Origin: Saprospiraceae bacterium
GTDB taxonomy: Bacteria > Bacteroidota > Bacteroidia > Chitinophagales > Saprospiraceae
Length of the DNA: 47,964 bases
Assembly (NCBI GenBank): GCA_019694295.1
Contig: JAIBCG010000019.1
Span: 1-47,964 of the forward strand
Reading direction: 5' to 3'
This document shows, piece by piece, positions 7,113 through 16,885 of the stretch (positions within the stretch are counted from its first letter, which is position 1; the number at the start of each line of letters is the position of its first letter). The position numbers and the translations under genes are program-made. Under the pieces are notes generated by a model. That model did not search any database, was not told the origin of the DNA, and saw nothing but the letters and a program-made list of their open reading frames with translations.

Positions 7113-9013
7113 ACAAACAATATATAGAACTACAGAGATTACTCAAACTCGAGAAGGAAGAAGATTTTACTTTTCATAAGAATCAGCTTGCTACGCTCAA
7201 CGTAAAACAAAAAATTGAGGCGGGCTACCTATGGCGTCCGGTGGTAGTTACCAAAACGGGTTTTACGATGGGTGGTCGTATTTCTATAACGGTTGAGCAC
7301 AAATCTGTCACATCACCAAACCATCAGTTGCAACCAGGGCGACCTGTAATATTTTACTCAGAAGGCACAAATGATGAAGACAATCAGATGAAGGCCACCG
7401 TATATTCTGTAGGCAAAAATACCATGAAACTCATATCCAATGCACGTGAATTGCCGGAATGGCTCAACAAACCACCTCTGGCCGTGCAGGCAGAGTTCGA
7501 CGAACGTACCTACCGCCTGATGGAGAACGCACTCGAAGAAGTCATTAACTCAAAAGAACCACGTGTACGAGAATTCAAAAAAATATTCGCAGGTCTGCAG
7601 CCACCAATCTTTTCGCATGAAACATATCCGTTCACGATTCCAATATTAAATGAAAGTCAGAACCAAGCCTTACAGCACGTCATGCAAAGTAAGGATTTGG
7701 CCATCATTCACGGCCCTCCGGGCACCGGAAAAACGACAACGCTGGTACAGATTATCAAAAAGACCGTAGAAACAGAAAAGCAAGTACTTGTAACGGCACC
7801 CAGCAATGTGGCTGTCGATCTATTGGTCGAACGACTTGTGCAGGCAGGAGTAAAAACCGTACGAATTGGGAACATCTCACGCATTGACGAAACTTTACTC
7901 GCACACACACTTGACGGAATGGTAGAGTCACATCGTGAATTTCCAAATATCAAAAAAATCAGGATTGAAGCAGCTGCTGTACGTAGTGAAGCATCCAAAT
8001 ATAAAAGACATTTTACACATACAGAAAAAGAAGAACGAACCCGGCTAAGAAAAGAAGCAAAAGACCTGGAAGCGTGGGCAAAAGATCTGGAAGAGAGAAT
8101 AACAGAAAGCATTCTCGATTCGGCACAGGTAATAGCTACGACACTTACATCTTGCAACAATGATGAACTATCAGGCAGAAAATATTCGACAATTTTTTTG
8201 GACGAAGCATCGCAGGCACTGGAGCCCGCAGCCTGGATAACGATGTTAAAAGCTGACAGAATAGTTATGGCGGGTGACCCACTACAACTTCCTCCGACAG
8301 TGAAATCGACTAAGGCGGCAAAAGCAGGTCTTGATATTTCATTACTCGAAAAGAGTATAAGTTTGAATTATCCTTCTTACCTTCTCGATACTCAATACCG
8401 AATGCACAATGATATCATGACATTTTCAAACGTGTATTTTTATAAAGGAAAATTACAAACTGCTTTGGAAATTCAATCAAAAACTCAAAATCAGACCTTC
8501 AAAGCCGTAATATTCATCGATACAGCTGGTACCGGTTTTGAAGAACAAATGCCTGAAGAAACATCCAAAGACATGTATCTCAGCAAATACAACGAAGGTG
8601 AATACTTCATACTCCGCGAACATCTGCTCCGCCTAATATCGGAGCATCTCGAACTCAAGGAGAAAAATATTGTCGTCATTACTCCGTACAGAGCACAGGT
8701 AAGGTACATCAATGATCGGATACAGGAAGATGAAACTCTGTATAATTTAAATATAAGAGTCAGCAGTATAGATGGCTACCAAGGGCAGGAAAGTGATATC
8801 GTCATCATCAGTCTGGTACGATCCAATGTAAAGGGAGAAATAGGTTTTTTGAAAGATTATAGAAGAATGAATGTTGCCATGACAAGAGCAAAGTTACATC
8901 TGGCCATCATCGGAGATAGTGCCACACTCAGCGGAGACAAATTCTATTCAACGCTAATCGATCATGTAAACGATGCAGGGCAATATCATTCTGCTTATGA
9001 ATATATGTATTAG
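7094..9013 (+). CDS. SF1B DNA/RNA helicase, SMUBP-2/IGHMBP2-like
   Basis: A 639-residue superfamily 1 helicase of the UPF1-like group. It has an N-terminal beta-barrel region (YLWRPVVVTKTGF), Walker A GPPGTGKTTT (about 206), a coiled-coil insert with many K/E/R residues (about 275-340), Walker B LDEASQALEP, motif III GDPLQLPPTV, motif IV TQYRMHNDIM, motif V SIDGYQGQESDIV and motif VI RRMNVAMTRAK. All catalytic motifs are intact. The GTG start at 7094 gives the MELEEINKQY N-terminus that fits relatives, and it lies 19 bases inside the glycosyltransferase gene. The operon link to glycan genes may be only positional. The likely role is nucleic-acid unwinding in repair or RNA metabolism. Confidence 0.92.
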   Translation: MELEEINKQYIELQRLLKLEKEEDFTFHKNQLATLNVKQKIEAGYLWRPVVVTKTGFTMGGRISITVEHKSVTSPNHQLQPGRPVIFYSEGTNDEDNQMKATVYSVGKNTMKLISNARELPEWLNKPPLAVQAEFDERTYRLMENALEEVINSKEPRVREFKKIFAGLQPPIFSHETYPFTIPILNESQNQALQHVMQSKDLAIIHGPPGTGKTTTLVQIIKKTVETEKQVLVTAPSNVAVDLLVERLVQAGVKTVRIGNISRIDETLLAHTLDGMVESHREFPNIKKIRIEAAAVRSEASKYKRHFTHTEKEERTRLRKEAKDLEAWAKDLEERITESILDSAQVIATTLTSCNNDELSGRKYSTIFLDEASQALEPAAWITMLKADRIVMAGDPLQLPPTVKSTKAAKAGLDISLLEKSISLNYPSYLLDTQYRMHNDIMTFSNVYFYKGKLQTALEIQSKTQNQTFKAVIFIDTAGTGFEEQMPEETSKDMYLSKYNEGEYFILREHLLRLISEHLELKEKNIVVITPYRAQVRYINDRIQEDETLYNLNIRVSSIDGYQGQESDIVIISLVRSNVKGEIGFLKDYRRMNVAMTRAKLHLAIIGDSATLSGDKFYSTLIDHVNDAGQYHSAYEYMY

Positions 9014-9051
9014 ACACAAGGTGATAAAAGACTTAGTTAACAATAAAAAGA

Positions 9052-9083
9052 AAACGGTGGCAGAACAATTTCTGCCACCGTTT
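9052..9083. terminator. bidirectional terminator between helicase and gldN
   Basis: A perfect 14-bp stem (AAACGGTGGCAGAA and its complement) with a CAAT loop. On the minus strand it is followed by TTTTCTTTTT, serving gldN; on the plus strand by a weaker TTTAATAT, serving the helicase. The two genes converge here. Confidence 0.9.
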
Positions 9084-9109
9084 AATATATCGTACATATT
9101 AATTCAAGA

Positions 9110-9967
9110 TTAATATTGCCAAAGATCGTGTTCCCAGTTGAAAATATCGGCCTTAATACGCTCACCTTCCATAAGCAGATCAACTCCACTCAAGTAATCG
9201 CTAAGACGATTATCTTTAACGTTTGATTCCTTGTAAACATAACTGGAGAAAAATCTCATTTCCATGAAATCCTCCCATGTCAATGGAGATGCATCATTGC
9301 CTTCCATAAATACACGGTGCTTTGCAAGCTCCTCTCTAATGTGTGGATAATAAATCCAGAACATAGGTTCTTCGTATTTAAAATTACCGTTATCATCAAA
9401 CACATCGCGAATGGCAGCCAAACCAAGAATTCGAACCTTCATTGTTGAAGTTTCAGAATCAAAATACCACATTTCCTTTACGCGGATTCTTTTGAAGTCA
9501 TTCTCGTTAATTTCATTTTTAACTATCTGGATGGTTTCTTCATAAGTCTCAGGGTCAACAGTCGGGATAGTATCAATCTTCACCAACTTTGATTCAAGGT
9601 TAGCTGCTGTGAGAGGATCAGTAAATTTATCGTCCTTTGTACTATAGACCCGAATTTTACCTTCTTTTGCGCCATTCAACAAGATACCTGCAAAAGTTTC
9701 TTCGGGATATGTGAAAGGAAAATTCATTTTCTCGCGCAAATCAATTACTCTCCACACTCTTTTTTCCCACATCAAATCAACTTCGCGTGGGTTGTCATAT
9801 TTCAAGACTCTCTTTTCGACATTAATGGTTCTTTCTACTACGTCATCCAAAGGAGTTTCGCCTGGTTCACTTGACTCTGTCTTGATAGTTTCAGGTACCT
9901 GAGCGTATGACACAGAAGCCCCCCCCAGACAAGCAATAAAAAGAAATAATTTCAACTGGAATTTCAT
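9110..9967 (-). CDS. gldN: gliding motility / T9SS protein GldN (PorN)
   Basis: A 285-residue periplasmic protein. The signal peptide MKFQLKLFLFIACLGGASVSYA ends before QVPETI. The body has the GldN pattern: REVDLMWEKRVWRVIDLREKMN, NENDFKRIRVKEMWYFDSETSTM, FWIYYPHIREELA and WEDFMEMRFFSSYVYKESN. GldN/PorN binds the lipoprotein GldK/PorK to form the periplasmic ring of the type IX secretion system. It is the last gene of the porP-gldKLMN set, with a 12-nt gap to gldM, and ends at a strong terminator. Length matches the family. Confidence 0.96.
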   Translation of the reverse strand: MKFQLKLFLFIACLGGASVSYAQVPETIKTESSEPGETPLDDVVERTINVEKRVLKYDNPREVDLMWEKRVWRVIDLREKMNFPFTYPEETFAGILLNGAKEGKIRVYSTKDDKFTDPLTAANLESKLVKIDTIPTVDPETYEETIQIVKNEINENDFKRIRVKEMWYFDSETSTMKVRILGLAAIRDVFDDNGNFKYEEPMFWIYYPHIREELAKHRVFMEGNDASPLTWEDFMEMRFFSSYVYKESNVKDNRLSDYLSGVDLLMEGERIKADIFNWEHDLWQY

Positions 9968-9979
9968 TTTAGAATTCTT

Positions 9980-11539
9980 TTATTTAATAGTAAAAACTAG
10001 TGGGTTAATAGGACGTCCGGCATTGTCACCTGGGCATTTGGCCTTAACGTCTTCAAAATAGTAAGTATCACCAGGTTTTGCCTGATCGATAAGTCCACGA
10101 CATTTGCCATTATAACGTGCACCGTCATTGGCTTCACGTACAGCATCCTGTCTCTTAGGTACTCTTACAAGGGTAAAACCAACAATAGCACATTTTGCAT
10201 CAAAGTCAAAATTATCGAGGAATGCACCTAAACCACCCTGTGCCTTAAACTCACCTGTACCCATCGCTCCGTTAGCTTTGTTTGACAAACGTGCAACCGG
10301 GTCTGGAATACGCTTAACACGGAAAGGTTTTTTGTCTGAAAGTCCGTCAGCATTTGCTGTGATATAGCAAAACTCACCCGGTTTTGTCGGTCGTGATACT
10401 CTTACAATATAATTGGTAGAACCTGCCTTAGTGATTGAACCACCACCTTCACCACTAACACCAACATTTAGTTTATTAGAGCTTACACCAGCAGCAGAAA
10501 CTGACACCGGATTATCAACAGCAATATAGAAAACGTTCATCTTATCAGCAGATACTGCTACAGATCTTTCACCTACTTCATAGTCAAAAGTACCATCAAC
10601 ACGTTTCACCTCACCGGTTAGCGGGTTTTTGATGGTTGCTGTTGCGCGCACAGTTTGTTTTCCGATACTACCTGGTGTAGATGTATATTTAGCAACACCG
10701 TCCTTCATTCCGAGGTTAGCACCATTCACACTGATAGAAACACCTTGACCGGGGTTCGAACTGTATGCTGCAAGATAAACATCAGCCTCAAACTTATCAC
10801 CTCTTACAACATAACCTGTTTTAGGTGCAATGGCTACTTTAAAGTTATCAAACTTTAAGTCTTCACCTGCTACTTTACCATTGATATAGTTCAATACTGC
10901 AGCAGAAGATGTTTTAGCATCAGATTGAATCTTAGTAAGGATAGGGAAAACAGCAGCTACCGGCATCTGGCGGAATCTGAAATCAGCCCAGTTCTTCTTG
11001 TCACTTCCTTTTGGCACTTCTTCAGTGTCCAAAGAGATTGACTTAATGGTTCCCTGGTCGCCATCAGCATATTTGATAAGCTTATCTCTGAACTCTTTAA
11101 TTTTTTTCTCCAACTCGACACCCATACCGTCTTTTTTCTTAGCATTATCATATACTAATAGTCTTGTAGGGATATCTTTGTCTTTAATATTTACAGGTAT
11201 AGTAGGATTATCCTTTGAAGGACCTCCTGCAGCATCAAATACCGTTTTCTTTATACCATCCACGTATGCAGTGAAATCTTTCAATTCACTTAACATTGCA
11301 TCAGCGCTATTCTTGAATTTGATGTTCACTTCTTTTTTGTTTGCATCAGCTTGCTTGTCGATACTATTCTTAATCGTAATATTAGTATTATCTACGATTT
11401 TGTTACTGTTCTCCAAACCTTTGTTCAAACTAAAGAAAGCATTCATTACTTCGGCAGAGACATTCAACGCCAGTAGCGCTGTCAGCACCAGATACATGAG
11501 GTTAATCATCAGCTGCCTGGGCTCTTTAGGTATTGACAT
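9980..11539 (-). CDS. gldM: gliding motility / T9SS motor protein GldM (PorM)
   Basis: A 519-residue inner-membrane protein. It starts MSIPKEPRQLMINLMYLVLTALLALNV, the single N-terminal helix that sits in the GldL pentamer, and continues with a long periplasmic part of about 480 residues. The start of that part is rich in charged and coiled segments (about 35-110). GldM dimers transmit energy from the membrane motor to the GldKN ring. It lies 60 nt after gldL and 12 nt before gldN. Family length is normal and no domain seems missing. Confidence 0.97.
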   Translation of the reverse strand: MSIPKEPRQLMINLMYLVLTALLALNVSAEVMNAFFSLNKGLENSNKIVDNTNITIKNSIDKQADANKKEVNIKFKNSADAMLSELKDFTAYVDGIKKTVFDAAGGPSKDNPTIPVNIKDKDIPTRLLVYDNAKKKDGMGVELEKKIKEFRDKLIKYADGDQGTIKSISLDTEEVPKGSDKKNWADFRFRQMPVAAVFPILTKIQSDAKTSSAAVLNYINGKVAGEDLKFDNFKVAIAPKTGYVVRGDKFEADVYLAAYSSNPGQGVSISVNGANLGMKDGVAKYTSTPGSIGKQTVRATATIKNPLTGEVKRVDGTFDYEVGERSVAVSADKMNVFYIAVDNPVSVSAAGVSSNKLNVGVSGEGGGSITKAGSTNYIVRVSRPTKPGEFCYITANADGLSDKKPFRVKRIPDPVARLSNKANGAMGTGEFKAQGGLGAFLDNFDFDAKCAIVGFTLVRVPKRQDAVREANDGARYNGKCRGLIDQAKPGDTYYFEDVKAKCPGDNAGRPINPLVFTIK

Positions 11540-11599
11540 AGTTTATTGTCTTTTTAACGATTATTAAATCTTTTGTCTTAAATACTGGTTGGTATTGAT

Positions 11600-12196
11600 T
11601 TAGCTTTTGCCAATATTTGACATAGCATTCAACATTCCACCATAAACTGAATTCAATGAACCTAAGTTCTTGTTCAATGCAGTAAGGTTATCTTTATATG
11701 CTTTTGTATCTTCAACTGATTGTGCAAGTTCTGACATTGCACCATTCAATTTAGCATAAAAATTACCCATAGCTTTCACCTGATCAGCTGTACCGCTGAA
11801 GTCAGCTTCCTGAAGTGCTTTTAGTGAACCAAGGCTTTTTGACATTGACTGTAGTTCATCCAACATTCCACCAAGTTTGTTTTCTACAACTTGACCGTTT
11901 AATTGCGGAACAGCTGCAGCCGGCTTTTCGCCCTGTGTGATGGATGAAATGTGCGAATGATAATCATCAAGACCCGGATAAAGCTTTTCCCAGTAATAAT
12001 CCTTCTCAGGACCGATAATACCAAGAAACAAGAAGATAAAAGCTTCTACTGATAGACCAGTGATAAGCATTTCAGATGCATAAGGCCAACTCTCTAGCTT
12101 GAAAAGTGCACCTATCAATACTATCGCAGCACCAACCCCGATAATAAAATTTTTCAAATACTTAAAACCTGCTGTTTTAACAAAACCCATACTCAT
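11600..12196 (-). CDS. gldL: gliding motility / T9SS motor protein GldL (PorL)
   Basis: A 198-residue inner-membrane protein with two N-terminal helices (about 14-33 and 43-62). Between and around them are FKLESWPYASEMLITGLSVEAF. The glutamate in helix 2 (E51 here) is in the position of the proton-path glutamate known to be essential in Flavobacterium GldL; that assignment is by pattern, not alignment. The C-terminal 110 residues are cytoplasmic and helical, ending LNSVYGGMLNAMSNIGKS. GldL forms the proton-driven stator around GldM. The leader contains a TTAACCAA motif (12206-12223) shared with the genes at 32.2-32.7 kb. Confidence 0.96.
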   Translation of the reverse strand: MSMGFVKTAGFKYLKNFIIGVGAAIVLIGALFKLESWPYASEMLITGLSVEAFIFLFLGIIGPEKDYYWEKLYPGLDDYHSHISSITQGEKPAAAVPQLNGQVVENKLGGMLDELQSMSKSLGSLKALQEADFSGTADQVKAMGNFYAKLNGAMSELAQSVEDTKAYKDNLTALNKNLGSLNSVYGGMLNAMSNIGKS

Positions 12197-12323
12197 ACCA
12201 AATGTGATTTAAAAATTGGTTAATTAATATTGTTTATTCCAAATGAGCAAATAATAAAATGCCGTATGAAAGAGTAAATTTTTATAACTCCCTGCCGACA
12301 AAATTTTAATCTCTTATCTAAAA

Positions 12324-13568
12324 TTAAAAATCATTGATAGATCTTCCCAAGAATGTAAGTGCACAACGGAACCCTATGTAAGACTTGGTTGTATCCTGAA
12401 ACTCGTAATGACGTGTACTAGTCTGGATGAAATGCGCTACATCCTTCCAAGATCCACCTCTGATTACTTTTCTCTTATTAGCTATCGGATCATCCGCTTT
12501 AGCATCATATCTGATATCAGGATTAAGATCATGAATGAATGACTGACCGTTTTCTGAGAATGCTGTGATGGTCCACTCTGCTACGTTACCTGCCATATTT
12601 CGGAGTCCGTAGTCATTCGGGAAGTATGCATCCGCCTTTACTGTGTACAAACCACCATCTTCAGGGTAATTTCCTCTGCCTGGCTTGAAGTTGGCAAGCA
12701 AACAACCTTTTGCATTTCTTGTATAATATGCACCCCAAGGATATGGTGCTTCTGCACGGCCACCTCTGGCTGCGTATTCCCATTCATATTCTGTAGGAAG
12801 TCGGAAGTCCTCTGAGTTAACTTCGCCTTTCTTGGAAGCACGGTAAGAATTCCAGAGTTTGGTTCTCCAATAACAAAATGCATTGGCCATGTGCCAGTTA
12901 ACACCTACTACCGGATAATCGTCAAATGCCGGATGCCAGAAATAATTACGTGTGAATGGCTCATTATAAGAGTAAGCAAAATCTCTTATCCATACCATCG
13001 TATCTGGATAAATCTTGATCTTTTCTCTTTTGATAAATTTGTTACGAGGCGACTTGCCATGGTCGTGTGCTGCAGCTTGCCAATCGTACCACTCATAAGC
13101 ATAAACCAGTTTGCTGGTGTTAATCTCTTTCTTACCGGCAAATTTATCATCTCCCTGATAATATAAATCATTGAGTGTTTCGTCAGTCCAATCAAGTTGC
13201 TGCTCCCAGTCAATTGTCTGATTACCCTGATCATCTTCAGTCATGTGGTCCATCATGGTGTGAGCTATTGAATCTGACACCCAGTTTACAAACTGACGAT
13301 ATTCGTTGTTTGTGATTTCTGTATCATCCATGTAAAAACCCTGGATAGACACAGCCTTCTGGCGCTGCATGTAAGTGCGTCTTACATCTTCATCACTCTG
13401 ACCAAGTGTGAATGTACCGGATGGTATGTACACCATGCCATAAGGATTGATGTTCTTCCAAGTTGGCCTGTCAAGAACTCCGATTAGCTGCCCGTTCTCT
13501 TTTCTGCCACACGACGACAGAATCAACAAAAGCGTTAAAAAAGGCAAAAGTCTTAAATGTTTTTTCAT
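12324..13568 (-). CDS. gldK: gliding motility / T9SS lipoprotein GldK (PorK)
   Basis: A 414-residue lipoprotein: MKKHLRLLPFLTLLLILSSC gives a lipobox with Cys20. Most of the protein is a formylglycine-generating-enzyme/sulfatase-modifying fold (GMVYIPSGTFTLGQS, FYMDDTEITNNEYRQFV, FRLPTEYEWEYAARGG, NMAGNVAEWT, RGGSWKDVAHFIQTSTR). In this family the fold is structural, not enzymatic. GldK forms the outer-membrane-facing periplasmic ring with GldN. It is the first gene behind a promoter at 13623-13653. Confidence 0.96.
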   Translation of the reverse strand: MKKHLRLLPFLTLLLILSSCGRKENGQLIGVLDRPTWKNINPYGMVYIPSGTFTLGQSDEDVRRTYMQRQKAVSIQGFYMDDTEITNNEYRQFVNWVSDSIAHTMMDHMTEDDQGNQTIDWEQQLDWTDETLNDLYYQGDDKFAGKKEINTSKLVYAYEWYDWQAAAHDHGKSPRNKFIKREKIKIYPDTMVWIRDFAYSYNEPFTRNYFWHPAFDDYPVVGVNWHMANAFCYWRTKLWNSYRASKKGEVNSEDFRLPTEYEWEYAARGGRAEAPYPWGAYYTRNAKGCLLANFKPGRGNYPEDGGLYTVKADAYFPNDYGLRNMAGNVAEWTITAFSENGQSFIHDLNPDIRYDAKADDPIANKRKVIRGGSWKDVAHFIQTSTRHYEFQDTTKSYIGFRCALTFLGRSINDF

Positions 13569-13622
13569 TGTTTACAACCCTGATTTTTTTCCAACTAATT
13601 AGTTAATATAGTAAAGCGACCG

Positions 13623-13653
13623 TAAAGATAATTGTATTAATTGTTTTTGCAAA
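13623..13653 (-). promoter_or_regulatory. promoter upstream of gldK
   Basis: Read on the minus strand: TTTGC (13653-13649), a 19-nt spacer and TATCTTTA (13630-13623), one base off the TAnnTTTG consensus. It would start gldKLMN transcripts about 50 nt before gldK, in addition to read-through from porP. The rest of 13569-13791 is very A/T-rich and shows no gene. Confidence 0.55.
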
Positions 13654-13791
13654 AAAAAATTACCACTACCCCCGTTAACTTTCTCAAATTTTAACATTTA
13701 TGTTTTTTAAAATCAAAATAAAATTTTTTAAAATTAAAAAAAATAAATTTTTATTCTGTATGACATTTTTTTAACTACCCTAAAGAAAATT

Positions 13792-14769
13792 TTAATATCT
13801 TGGATTATAAATTACCACAGGTAGTTTTTCCCTAAAAATTTTGTTGCCATAGCTATATCTCAGCCCAAATTCGATACTACCACTGTGTATATCTCTTAGA
13901 TCGGATAACCCTAAGTCATACGATGCAGCCAGTGTCAGACTCTCCATTACCCTTATTCCGGCAAATACACTGATTGCATCAATCGTACGATTACTATATC
14001 CTCTGAACGATGACCCTGCAAACATATTATTTCCCATCAAAATTTTAACAACTGCATCAGTCTGTACGAGTGTACCATCTGTACGAGCCAAACCGTCAAG
14101 CTTCAATTGCCAAAAATCGGATACCGGTAATAACCACCCTGCATTCAAATACCAAGTCGGATCGTATTTGATTTGGAACGCTTCGAATTTGTATTCGCCC
14201 GGCACTATGTTGTCAACTCCGGCCCCAACTTCGAAATTCCCGGCTCTTAGCAAAATACCTGCACCTATGCCAAATATATTCCCCCTGCTCTTTCCTACAG
14301 GTAATAAACCATCTTTATGGTCCGGACTACTACCCGGTTCGTATTTTCCGTCTGGTGTTGTTATCTTTGTACCGTCAAGAGATTTTCCTGACCATACTCC
14401 TCTTATACCTGCCGCCAGAAACCCATTTTCAGAAAACCGAAACCGGTGCGAATAAGATACGGATGCATTTATATTATGTTCCAGACCAAGATTGTCATTT
14501 TCAAAATTAAGACCTATACCCGAGTTTCCTGCTATTAAAGGTGCATTCAATGATAACTGCTGGTACAATGGACTCCCATTTATTCCAAGCCATTGGTTTC
14601 TGACAATAGCAGTTGCTGTAAGTTCAGGCTCCACTCCTGCATAGGCCGGGTTAAAAAGGTGCTTGTCTAAGTGATACAAAGAATACTGTGTTGATTGTTG
14701 CGACCTTGCAATTGATGGCAAAAGCAACATTCCTGACAATATTAATATGTACACTTTTAAAATTCTCAT
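13792..14769 (-). CDS. PorP/SprF family T9SS membrane protein
   Basis: A 325-residue outer-membrane beta-barrel. The signal peptide ends ...LLPSIARS before QQSTQYSLYHLDKHLFNPAYAGVEPELT, the hallmark N-terminus of the PorP/SprF family. The C-terminal beta-strand ends VVIYNPRY. PorP is part of the T9SS; SprF paralogues serve particular substrates such as SprB or act with PorE/PG1058-type anchors. Linkage to gldK as in P. gingivalis porPKLMN favours the core PorP role. Its ATG follows the upstream gene's stop after a single base (TAAGATG), so translation is probably coupled to the DUF255 protein. Confidence 0.93.
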   Translation of the reverse strand: MRILKVYILILSGMLLLPSIARSQQSTQYSLYHLDKHLFNPAYAGVEPELTATAIVRNQWLGINGSPLYQQLSLNAPLIAGNSGIGLNFENDNLGLEHNINASVSYSHRFRFSENGFLAAGIRGVWSGKSLDGTKITTPDGKYEPGSSPDHKDGLLPVGKSRGNIFGIGAGILLRAGNFEVGAGVDNIVPGEYKFEAFQIKYDPTWYLNAGWLLPVSDFWQLKLDGLARTDGTLVQTDAVVKILMGNNMFAGSSFRGYSNRTIDAISVFAGIRVMESLTLAASYDLGLSDLRDIHSGSIEFGLRYSYGNKIFREKLPVVIYNPRY

Positions 14770-14770
14770 C

Positions 14771-16822
14771 TTATTTATTCAACATTTCAACAAATGCCTC
14801 AATACTATGAACGGGTCTCTGACAATTATAGTCTTTGCACAAATATATTAAGCTTTCTTCAGTTTCTTCTTTATTTAACAATAATATAAGATCGCCTCTC
14901 CCTATCCCGGTCTTCATCAATATCCTACCCGCACTGTATATCATATTGATTTGTTCTACAAATTGGTCTTTGTACCTTCCTGAAGTGACTACTTCCTCCA
15001 GACCATAATGATGTATCATCCTGTTCTTAGCCCAGTATGCAAATGATGTAGGATAAAGTCTTACACTCGCATCCATAGCGTTCAGCATTCTTTCGGCCGT
15101 ATCGCTATATTTTTTCAAATCAAATATTACACCAAGATACATGAGATTGCGACAATGAACGGCATTTCCACTTGGTGTGGCACTATCAAAGAAATCTTTC
15201 TTGCGCACGATGTTGTCGGCATGTGCACCGGTGAAGTAAAACATTCCGTCCACTTCTTCATAAAATTCTCCAAACATATATTCCGTCAATTCTCTTGCCT
15301 CATACAGATAGGATACTTCCTGTGTTGAATGAAATAAAGCAATAAGGGCTTCAATATAAAAAGCGTAGTCATCAAACATGGCATCAATCTTCGCTTTGCC
15401 ATCTTTATATGTATGATTGAAAGCGCCATCATCACGCCTGAACATATCTTTAATATATTTGTGCTGCTCTACAGCAATTGTAATGTAGGTCTTATTGCCA
15501 AGTGCCATACCGGCTTCAGCATAAGCGGTCAACATGAGTGCATTCCAACCTAAGAGGATTTTATCATCTGTGCCAGGCCTGACTCTTTCATTTCGCTTGT
15601 TGAGCAATATTTTTTTCTGCCTTTCAAGATCCGTTGTTGTCTGATGATAATCAAGCTTATTTTTGACACAATATTCTTTAACAGAATCAGCCAGGTTAAG
15701 AATATTGTGGCCCTCCCAGTTACCTGATCTGGTCACGTTGTATATTTTACAAAAAAGCTGGGTACCATCACCTAACACATTTTCGATTTCTTCTTTTTTC
15801 CAGATATAAAATTTGCCTTCCACTCCTTCTGAGTCCGCATCAATGGCTGAAAAAAATCCTCCTTCAGTACCTGTCATTTCTTTGCAGATGAATGCAAGGG
15901 TTTCGTGTATAGAATGTTCTATTTCTGTATCTTTTGTAATGCGATACACATCTGCCATTGTCCTTACAAGCAGTGCGTTATCATAAAGCATCTTTTCGAA
16001 ATGCGGTATTAGCCAGGCTGCATCGGTTGCATAACGTGCAAAGCCTCCACCAAGCTGATCGTAAATACCTCCGCGTATCATTTTCTTTATAGTAAATAAT
16101 GCCTGAACAAGTGCCTCATCATTTTTCTGATAATAATGGGTGGCAAGCAAAAGGTCGATGGTCTGTGTCTGTGGAAATTTTGGCGCACTACCGAATCCGC
16201 CATACGTGGCATCAAACTGTTCGTCAATTTTTTTGAAAAAATCAGGTAAATCCTGGGCGGCATTGTCGTTTGTTTTTATCAATCGGCTGTCAGAAATAAA
16301 TCGTTTCTCATTTTCGGCAATAGCTCCTGTCAGCCGATCCGCTTGTTCGGTTACTGCACTTTTCTGATCTTTATAGGCTTTCGCAATATTTACCAATACC
16401 TGTCTCCAGGAAGCTCTGCCATATCTTTCTTCTGGTGGAAAATAAGTGCCGCCGTAAAATGGCCTGCCATCGGGCAATAAAAAACAATTCAAGGGCCAGC
16501 CACCCGCACCGGTTATAAACTGTACTGCCTCCATATATATATGGTCTATATCCGGTCGTTCTTCCCGATCCACCTTGATGTTGATAAACAGTTCGTTCAT
16601 CAATGCTGCTACGGATGGGTCTTCGAATGACTCGCGTTCCATCACATGACACCAATGACAGGTAGAGTATCCGATGCTCACAAGTATTGGTTTGTCTTCG
16701 GCTACTGCCTTAGCAAGTGTTTCGGGTTTCCATGCATGCCAGTTGACAGGATTGTGTGCATGCTGGAGCAAATAAGGGCTGCTCTCATGTATGAGCTCGT
16801 TGGTATATTCGTGATTGGTCAT
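14771..16822 (-). CDS. thioredoxin domain-containing protein, DUF255/YyaL (spermatogenesis-associated protein 20-like)
   Basis: A 683-residue cytoplasmic protein. The N-terminal thioredoxin-like domain (about 5-165) has CHWC at 55-58 inside [15 protein letters not shown] and [16 protein letters not shown] long alpha/alpha toroid follows ([69 protein letters not shown]), resembling N-acylglucosamine 2-epimerase / cellobiose-epimerase folds. Length and order match the family. Function is not established. It lies between the M16 peptidase gene (63 nt upstream) and porP (1 nt downstream), a setting that may be incidental or may link thiol handling to secretion. Confidence 0.93.
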   Translation of the reverse strand: MTNHEYTNELIHESSPYLLQHAHNPVNWHAWKPETLAKAVAEDKPILVSIGYSTCHWCHVMERESFEDPSVAALMNELFINIKVDREERPDIDHIYMEAVQFITGAGGWPLNCFLLPDGRPFYGGTYFPPEERYGRASWRQVLVNIAKAYKDQKSAVTEQADRLTGAIAENEKRFISDSRLIKTNDNAAQDLPDFFKKIDEQFDATYGGFGSAPKFPQTQTIDLLLATHYYQKNDEALVQALFTIKKMIRGGIYDQLGGGFARYATDAAWLIPHFEKMLYDNALLVRTMADVYRITKDTEIEHSIHETLAFICKEMTGTEGGFFSAIDADSEGVEGKFYIWKKEEIENVLGDGTQLFCKIYNVTRSGNWEGHNILNLADSVKEYCVKNKLDYHQTTTDLERQKKILLNKRNERVRPGTDDKILLGWNALMLTAYAEAGMALGNKTYITIAVEQHKYIKDMFRRDDGAFNHTYKDGKAKIDAMFDDYAFYIEALIALFHSTQEVSYLYEARELTEYMFGEFYEEVDGMFYFTGAHADNIVRKKDFFDSATPSGNAVHCRNLMYLGVIFDLKKYSDTAERMLNAMDASVRLYPTSFAYWAKNRMIHHYGLEEVVTSGRYKDQFVEQINMIYSAGRILMKTGIGRGDLILLLNKEETEESLIYLCKDYNCQRPVHSIEAFVEMLNK

Positions 16823-16885
16823 GTTGTTTCGTTAAATTGGAATCCGGTCTTGCTTACAATGGTATAAAAGTAATACAAATGTTTA

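Noticed and set aside
7708..8160. 150-codon open frame on the minus strand
   Set aside because: Antisense shadow of the helicase motifs; no independent coding signal.
10998..11567. 189-codon open frame on the plus strand
   Set aside because: Antisense shadow of gldM, whose protein sequence is clearly conserved.
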